Source: Crambe crambe (taxonomy: Eukaryota > Porifera > Demospongiae > Poecilosclerida > Crambeidae). Taken from it: 64,000 nt of DNA. Shown here piece after piece: positions 44,201 through 53,200 of this stretch. The stretch covers positions 6,479,563 to 6,543,562 of the forward strand of contig OZ004594.1 in the NCBI GenBank assembly GCA_963924555.1. Reading direction: 5' to 3'. Positions within the stretch are counted from its first letter, which is position 1; each line of letters opens with the position of its first letter. The position numbers were made by a program, and so were the translations under genes. The notes below the pieces were generated by a model. That model was not told where the DNA came from, did no database searches, and saw only the letters and a program-made list of their open reading frames with translations.

Positions 44201-47200
44201 GCCTTTCTGAATGATATGTTTCAAGTGGTATCTGAAGCAACAAAAGAGATGCAGTGGAGGGACCTCAGTGGTCCTGAAAAGATATGCCTATTCAATTTCA
44301 ATAAGATCGATTTTCCAAAATATTTTCCTACAATTCCTAACGCTTCTGCTCTTCAAGATATATGGATGGAATTCTGGCGACTCATCAATGAGCTTGGTAA
44401 AAAAGAAGTGAATTCAAGCGAACTACAAAGTGATTCCAAGAATTGGGTGAAAATGTTTCTAAAGGTATATCAGACTTAAAAAAATACCATATATACATTC
44501 GTTCATATTCCATGTGCCAGAATTCGTTGAAAAGTATGGATCTGTATGTAAATTTACCTTGAGAAATTAAATGACGTAACTACACAGCACTTTCAGAGGA
44601 GTACAAACCACCGAAGCGCTCAGGCTTTCAGGCAGGTTATGGAAAAGTGGAATCGTCTCGAGCAACTGAAGATCAAGGGTTTAAACGAAGTCATCGTTAC
44701 CAACAGTGTGGCATATGCGGAAATTCTAGCCACAATAGAAGGAGCTGCCCCTCTCGCCTTCCACTAACAGAGCTACAAGCTGAAACTGGTCATGGTGCGT
44801 TGATGCCCAGTGGATTGGACAGTTTATTCGATGCGGGCCCAGCTCTTGGAATTTGATATTATAGTCAAAAGTTCTTATAATTTTTATAATGCTAGCTAAC
44901 CACAAAATGCACCCTAAAAATGTTATTCAAAAAAATATTTTCTCTTTTCCAAAAGTGTCGGGGCCCCTTAACAAAACTGAAAATGAGCATATTCCCAGGG
45001 TAAACGTACTCCTTCTTTACCGTGCTGTCAATTATGGGAACATATTATTGCTTCATTGGTCGACGTGTGTGTAGAGGATTGCGAATAGGATATTGTAATT
45101 CTTCAGATGTTCTTTTCTGGCAAATGACACATAGTGTCCAATCAATGTTTCCTGACATGACAAGCAACTAGCTAAGTTCACTATTAAGAGATGCTTTAGT
45201 TGCAGCTGACAATGCAGCTGCATGTTCAATCACATGAATCACATGTATGCTTAGCATATTATTTTAACACACTTACTTGTTTAAAAAAAATTAAAAGAAC
45301 AGATAGCTTAGCTTAGATGATTGGGTATTTTTGTCTGAATTTTGGAGCCAATGTTTTTCCATTAATAGACTCATTTTGAACTGTGATCAAAGTTTGGTGC
45401 TTTTGTCTATCGTGTAACATTTTTTTCACTAAGCAACCTCACTATATGGATGCTCTCATTGTAATGATGTGCAAAAACATGTATGAGCATAGAATATGAT
45501 GTACATATACAAGATCTCAATTAAGGGGTCACTTCACTAACCATTATAATTATGTGACCCGGTACAGGAAAATCAGGCATAATGCGGCAGAACAATTTTC
45601 TACGTAGGAGCAGTTTTAGCGAGTCATGCCATTTATTCAACAAAAAATTTTTTTCTGTATAGATCAAAACTATGATCCTTGAACAAACTTCTGACCAAGT
45701 TTTGGATCTTAGACTAAAGTAGAAAGGCTTCAAATGAAGCACTAAAGTTAGCTAGTCAGCCATGAAACCTTCGTGCATGGAAAATCCAGCAGCTGAAAAT
45801 CATCAGAACTAAGGTAGGCTTTCCAGCTTATACGCTTGGAAATATGAACTAAGCTTTCTACGCTACCTTCGGTACCTTGTTACTCTTTTCTAGGCTTTAG
45901 TTGGCACTTACTAGCGTCAGGAGGCGAGAAACTAGCTTCTCTCTAACTCTAGTTTGAGGCTCCGCCCACTTTAATTTGATAGTGCACGGGCGTGGCCGGA
46001 AATGATGTTCACATTGCTTATTCAGCTTTTTCTTAACGCTAATGGATGCTACCTGGAGTTTTCTAAGAGGGGCATCAAAGGACCTGAAGCTTTGAAATTT
46101 GCGTGATGGAGAGCCAAAGGGCCATAGATAATGGATATCAACAAATCAAAAAATTTTTTAGTGCCGCGTTATGCCCGATTTTCCTGTACCCGGTCACATA
46201 TAGCAGCCATTACTTTGAACTAAAAAAAAAAAGTGCAGCATATCCATCAGCCCACATACTCCCATATAAGGAACACTATGTACATACCTGATGGAATTGT
46301 TATGCTATGATCTTGAAGTGGAGGTGATGGGACAGAGAATGCAGTAGTAGTTGATCCTCTAAGAGAATACATGTTTCGTTCACAAAAGTTCTGTGGTGGA
46401 CAAGTTATAGTCATAGCATTGCGATCTCCAGTACATCTAAGTGATGCAACATTGTTGTCTGTTATGATGAATGAGTCCACACACAGCCTTCCTCTCTCAT
46501 CCATGTTTATATTCACACTGAGGTCTGATAGTCAATACACACTTGATGGGTCATTGGCACTGAAACTCCAAGTAGCATCTGTATAACAAGTTTTTTTTGG
46601 ATCAATGTTTAATCAACATGTAATGCTCTATATTATTACAAGTAAAGGAAAAAAATTAAAAAAAGAAAAGTAGGGATGGCTGTGTGCGGTTCAAAAAAGT
46701 TCAGCAACAAGAGAGTGAACTTCAGTCAAGTAACCCCTTACTACTACGAGCTAACTATTCCTACTTCACTCCCATGACAGGCCAAAATGAAATATAAAGG
46801 GAATAAAGTAGCTCGTAGTTTGGTGATGGGTATGGCTTCTGTACATAAGGGCTAATTCTTGTCAAACAATTGGCTGTTGGAACATGTGTGGACAACTTTC
46901 CGGTGTAAGTATCACTCTACCACTCTTTATGCACTATGTTGCCAATCAAAGGTCTCTGAAGTGTTTTGTAATACCGCTCCCTATGGACAGTCATTATAAA
47001 GCTAGGCAGTAGCTATGATGTTAGCCAATAGAGAGAAGGCCTTTGACGGTCACCAAGAGGATGTGTTTTATCGGAAGGTTGCTATGGAGGAGGAGGATAT
47101 ATAGGTTAGTGTTTGGGGAGCAAATAAGGTATGAAGTAATGAAAGCCATCAATCATCAGCAATCAAAGGGTGAATAATATCTGACTGAGAGATGGAAGTA

Positions 47201-50200
47201 GTTGGGTGATATGGGTGAAGTTAGTATTACAACACCTCACTGTGACAGTAAATACAGTGAGATGCACACAAAGTCAAGGTCCATGTCTGCCATTAACATT
47301 TCCTCAGGTCATCACAAGCTTTTTTTGATGCACATACGTATATCCAGAATAATAAATACTTGGATTATAAAGTTAAAGTTTGTCCCAAACATGTATTGTA
47401 GCTATGCAGTTCATTGAGGTTTTATCATATTGTACAAGTTGAAATGAATCTGATCTGGAAGGACAAATGCTGATGGAGGTTGTATCTATAGTTTCCGATT
47501 GTCATTGACAGTACTAGAGGAAAAAAGTAAAAAATATTTAAAAAAGAAAAGCAATGCCCCTCATTCGACCCCCCTAGTGGCTCGCTTCACTTATAACTTT
47601 TTCTAAACTAGAGAAATGCAAGGCATTATGGCAACTGAAGCTTTAGCTGTTGACGTCACCTTATCGTAAAGGATGGAATCGGAAGGACATATGTACAAAA
47701 TAAATATCTAATAGTACCACCCTTCATTCGACCCCCTAGTGGCTCACTTCACTCACAATGAATTTTTTCTAAATAAACCCACCGTGTACCACGTGTAGAG
47801 AGTCAGTTCTCAACGTTCACTATGAAACTTTATCACTACTTTAAGTCAGCTGATAATTTACCCGTCCACATTCTTCTTCTATTCCATCTTCAGCTATCGA
47901 GCGGCCAATAGAGCTGTAAGAAGCATCAATCAAGAAGCCGCTGCAAAGAAAAAAGGACCATACCCAAAATTGATAAAGAAATAAAAGCCAAAATAGGAAA
48001 GAAGAATGCACTGTGAATGACTACAAGAAGGCTTATTATCTAAAAGCTAGTGAAGAATTGAATTCCTAGAAAGAAATGTGGTTGTCCACTAGTTGGAGAA
48101 GAGGTGGACCAAATGGTTCAGAAGTACTTCAGAGCCAGGTGGAGCAAACTCTACCATAGCAGGAGGACTGTGGCAGTAATGGAAGAAATATGTCCTGAAC
48201 TCATGTTTAATAGGGATCAAACAATATTGTCCCAGAAAAACAGGCTTAATGGAGAAACGAATGATCAAGGCTGTTCTTTGTGGAACACTTTTCAGGTGAC
48301 TATATAGGGAAGACTTCAAGGTGCCATCCATTTCTACAAGATTGGGGGGATGTCTTAGCCTAGCAGTGGCCTACTTGGCCAGCAATCCACTCAGATAAGC
48401 CTAGCATCTTCAATCCACTTTGACAAAAGTTGCTGTAGAAATCAATTAAGCTTGCCTATCATCTCCAGAAATGCCTACTAGACTACCTAGTCTGCGCATG
48501 TGTAGTAGGTAGGAGTGGTTTTCGTGGATTTTGCTCAAAAAACGAAAATTGTGCCCTTGAATAATTTTGTCACATTATGTACGTGCATGTAGTACAGTGC
48601 AGCTGTCATGTCTCTCTGTCGTTATTTTAGCTCTTAAAATCCTTCAAAGCAACCTACAAATCTTCCACTATCAGATCTAGTCTGGCGTAGCCGACCCTTT
48701 ACCTTCCTTTTCTTGGGGGCGGAGAAAGAGAAAGGGTCTGGTGACTCTAGCATGTACGACTTGTGTCATTACATCATTTTTGAGCATTACATCATGGCAA
48801 TCATAAACCATGCGCAAGTAATTTACGCCAACAGAGAAAGGAGAATTCTAAGCATAGATAATGGTCTAAGGAAGTGGGGATCAAATGACAACAGCCTTGG
48901 AGTCACAACAGTGCGTGAATAGCATGTCCCATACACCTAGCTCGCTGTGCTCGTCCTTGCACAAGCCCTAGCCTCGTGGTGCCGTATAAGTCGATTGATC
49001 CGCCTGCTGATAACTTCTCTAATCTCACTCGAAACAGTTACAGCCACGATCGATCCCATCAAGGGCTTAAGCGACTCGATCTTATCCCATAGAAAAGGCA
49101 GGCTCCAAAAAGCGGATGATTTTAGAAACGCAAGTTTATGGCTATATCACATGATGGATCCAAGCGATCTGATTGGCATATCGTTTTTCATGCGCAACAC
49201 AAGTCATTGATGCTAGGGTCACCAGACCCTTTCTCCTTCCCCTGCCCCCAAGAAAAGGAAGGTAAAGGGTCAGCTATGCCATACCAGATCCTAGTGGTAC
49301 AATGTCACTGACAGTTCGTCCTCTTCAGCAAACTCGAAAGTCTCCACTGTGTTAAAGCAGGGATCTACAACCAGAGGGGCCATATACACTAGATTTTCGT
49401 CAAATAAATAGCTAGGAAGAAGAGTAGAGAATATGGTGTAGCCTCCACTATGCTAGCAAATTCTCGGAGTGAAACAGCAGCCACCATCAAGGAGAGCTAC
49501 AAAAGCATGCAGTTATATGTGTGTGCGCTATAATTATTTTGGCGGGGTTTAAAATTTTAATGATCCTGGAAAATGGAATAATTTAGAAATAGCTATCCTC
49601 AAAATATTAGTACCTCAAAAATAGAGTGTTATACAGTAGATACTATAGACTACATACTCAGGATTGGAAGCATATCACATGCAACAATGACATTTCACTC
49701 TGACACTGTCCTAGTTGTGTCCCATCAAAGAAACCAAAGTCAAGAAGTGACAATTCTGCAGAAGTGCACCAGCGAGCTAGTGTGGACATTGTAAATTCGG
49801 TCTTTGCTTTAATAATAATCATTATTGTTGGTCACATGACTTGTTACCAATCAGATCTTCCTTAAAGCACACTTTTAGGTACAATAAACATTTATTGCAC
49901 ACTAAGACTTGAGGAACTGTGCTGAAGGTACATAGGAGTCCAGTGGAAAGATCCACTAGGACTATGACTTTCCAGCCTCAGTCCCTAGTGCTTACAGTAA
50001 AATAGGAACTAAATACCATATAGCCGGAAATATTGATGGTATACGATTTCCTCCCAATGACGGTATTTAATTTGACGGAATCTGAAAGTGCGCAAAATAA
50101 ATAATGCATGTGCATCGTGCACGCCAGCTGTTTACAGCTAGCTAGCTAGATTTAGCACGACCACAAGTTCTCCAGTTGCGTGAAAGGCCATCACGTCTAC

Positions 50201-53200
50201 AAAAGTGTATGGACTCCAATTCTTGGGATTGTAAGAAGAGAGACTGACGTTAATAGCGATCCTTATGCTGTAAGACAGCTGCAATCCTTGGACACATCCC
50301 TCGAAGAATTTCAGCCGCTTGTTCTCTCTTTCTTATTAGTGATGGATGGCTCGTTCGTTGCGCTATCACAGGTTCAAGGCTCTAATCCTCCAGGTAGGCC
50401 TCTCTCCAGCAGAGGTGTGCAATAAATGGCACACAACATATTGCGAACTTAATTAAACTGCATGATTTTTTCGACAGTTTTATTTTGGCGATTTGATGCT
50501 TAAACCACCAAAGCATCAAATTAAAAACTTTGTCGATATTTCCGGCTATACGGTATCGTCTTTTATAGACTTTGGCATTGGCTTGTCATAAGTGTTACAT
50601 TACTGGTCACATGACTTGGGTCTAATCAGATTTCAGTTGGTCCTTACATAATGAACACTCTTGTGCCTCACCATACATACTCTTTATTTTATAGTACCTA
50701 GCAAGTTCTGACACACATTCGATTTCAGTGGTTTTTAAAGAATGTCGTTTTCAAAAATAATAATAATAAATAAATTCCCAGTTTGAATGAGGCACACTCG
50801 GATGATGTGATGGTGCACTCGGTTACATAATGCACTCGCCTTCGGCCGCGCACTATCACATCATCTTCTTGAAAGTGTGAGGATATTTTGTCAGACCAAT
50901 CATAGCAAGCTAGTACTGGGAATGCCTCAGCATGACTTTGGTGCAAATTACTATTAAACTTCCAAATTGAACAAGCTCTTGGCAGGTTGGTATTGATATG
51001 TAGCTAGCCAAATTAATTTAAAACTACCATTATCATCATCATTTATCACTCTCTTACTCATACTTGAAGGAGCCACCTCAAATGACGTTCGCCAGCCTCC
51101 ATGAATCTACCACTCTGCCTAGCTCACAATGGATATTTCAAGAAATCGAAGGATCTGACTCTCTCTCAGTACAAAGTCGGTCAATGATCAGCAACATCTC
51201 AATCCTCATCGTTACATACTCCAGTAATCACACACTGTATTGATACCACTTAATAAAGGCTGTAAAACTGAAAGACTCTAGACAGATCCGTTGGCATCCT
51301 GCACTCATAATGGTGCCTTCAAGTTCAAGTCTTCTGGTGCTTACCATGCAATGCACAGTACTGGTGTCCTCACGTTGATATCAGAGAGGACCCAGTGGGA
51401 CTACACACACTGGATCAAAGGGAAGCAGGATTCCAAGGAGCAAAGAGGCAGATTTGAAGGAAAACATGTGGTATTGGTGTTTGATGGGATGAAAGAGAGA
51501 GAAGATTTGATAAGCATTCATGTAAACTAATTAACCTAGGTGATATGAATAACAATTTTTGAATTTTGAATATCGATGTACGTAAGATAAAAAATGATCA
51601 CGAGCCTGCAGTGGTGGATACTGATAATGTATGGTTAGGGGTATTTTTTCCTTATGCTCAGTTCCCGACCACTGGAGTAGTAGGACATACTCTCTTCACT
51701 CTACTGTGGGATGCAGTTCGGAATGTTGAGGAGTGCGGCCTAAAGGTTATGGTTTAACATGTGATGGAACATCTACCAATAGGTCCTAAGTTTATCAAAA
51801 TGCACAGAATGTCTAGGAAACAAGGAGAATTGACCAAATCCCTACAGCAATGTAAGAAGAGATATTTTCTTCATGTTAGATGTTCCTCACTTGATTAAAA
51901 TCACTCGTAATTGCTGGTCAAATTCATTTTCTCATAGATGTACAAGAGCTCTTTGGGTAAGTATACTTAGCTAACTAGTTATGTGCTCGTAGCACACAAA
52001 GGTGAGCGAAGCAACAAAGCTTGCTTTTGCAAATCGAAACTTTAAATGCTGCATTATGATATCTTGGAGTTGCATGCCCTCTTCCTGTAGAGTCTATAAG
52101 CCCTTGTTACTAGATACTAACCTAGCTTCTCTTTGTTCAGCAGACTCTGAATCTAATCTCTGCCTTTTTTTGTCCAGCCTTATTTCCCTGTTACTTTCAG
52201 ACTCTGCTCTTCTCTCTATCTTCTGGACTTGGCATCCTCAGACTCTGCTTGTCGTTTTCTTCTTTCTCTATCCCTTTCTCAGAGCTTCTTCTGGCTCTAT
52301 CCTTCACATTCCTTCCGTCTAACCTTGTTTTTTTTTTTTTTTTTTTTTTTTGCTGCTCAGTTTTGGAGCAATGTTCATTTGCTTCACTTTCTAGCTATTT
52401 TGCATATGCACAGTATTTTTCCCTCAGGGCTTGACATACGTATATACGTAATATATATATTGCCACTATCCAGTTTGTACACCATAGAGAGGGGCTCGCA
52501 ATAACAATAATCGATCAATATTCACAGAATGATGGAAAGCATATCAGCTGGACTCACATACAAGACCTCTTTCAGATGTCTAACTAAGAAGCAGCCCAGG
52601 GGCAAGATGAGTTTTCTGATCTTCAAATCGGAGAAAACCTTTCATGATGCAGGAGGCTCTCTTTCTCTCTCTAGAAAGAAGAAGGTTTGGACTTCATGCA
52701 TGAGTTAAAATATGGAAAGTTTTATTGAAGTCATCAGGATTAGTTATTCAACAAATGTGAATCAAAAACTTTATGAAAATATTATCACATCATCTTTATG
52801 TTTAAATGAAAATACACCTAAATCAAGAACCTCACTACTTATAATGAGCTGGTCCTATATTGATTTTTAACATGCAGCCAAATTAGCTAGCTTTAGTGCT
52901 ATATTCGACATGTCTATATTCATAAGCTCTAGAGCTATCCACAGCCTGGCATGCGTGAATTGGGAATGTGTCGCCAATAACGCATTAGTACTCAGGAAAA
53001 AAATGGTGTTCTGTTACGTAGTAAGTACTGAGATGAGAAGAATGAAGCTCTAGAGTGCATATAAGAGCAGAAACATTACATTATTTAGTTTTGGTATGTA
53101 ATTTTTTTCTTTTAATGGAGAAGCATTGCTTTCATTATGTATTTTCTCATCATAGCACAGCCAACCATCTAATAACATGTACTTACGTTAATGATGAGCA

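Larger units (their letters stand above)
34918..45444. mobile_element. 10.5-kb TIR element filling intron 3 of gene B
   Basis: The left end TAGTGAGGTTGCTTA (34918) and right end TAAGCAACCTCACTA (45444) are inverse, and similarity continues for about 50 bp (GTTACnnGnTAGACAAAA). TAT flanks both ends (34915-34917 and 45445-45447). Inside lie a plus-strand relic of an unnamed transposase-like gene (43490-44860) and a second Academ-like copy on the minus strand (36104-42392) with further insertions. Exons 3 and 4 of gene B lie just outside, so the insertion explains most of this intron. Confidence 0.55.

Noticed and set aside
50802..50870. Small palindrome as a regulatory site
   Set aside because: It resembles a decayed mini-inverted-repeat; nothing ties it to a gene.
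52328..52351. Poly-T run as the tail of a reverse-inserted LINE or retrogene
   Set aside because: No coding sequence or target duplication was found next to it; it is treated as a simple repeat.
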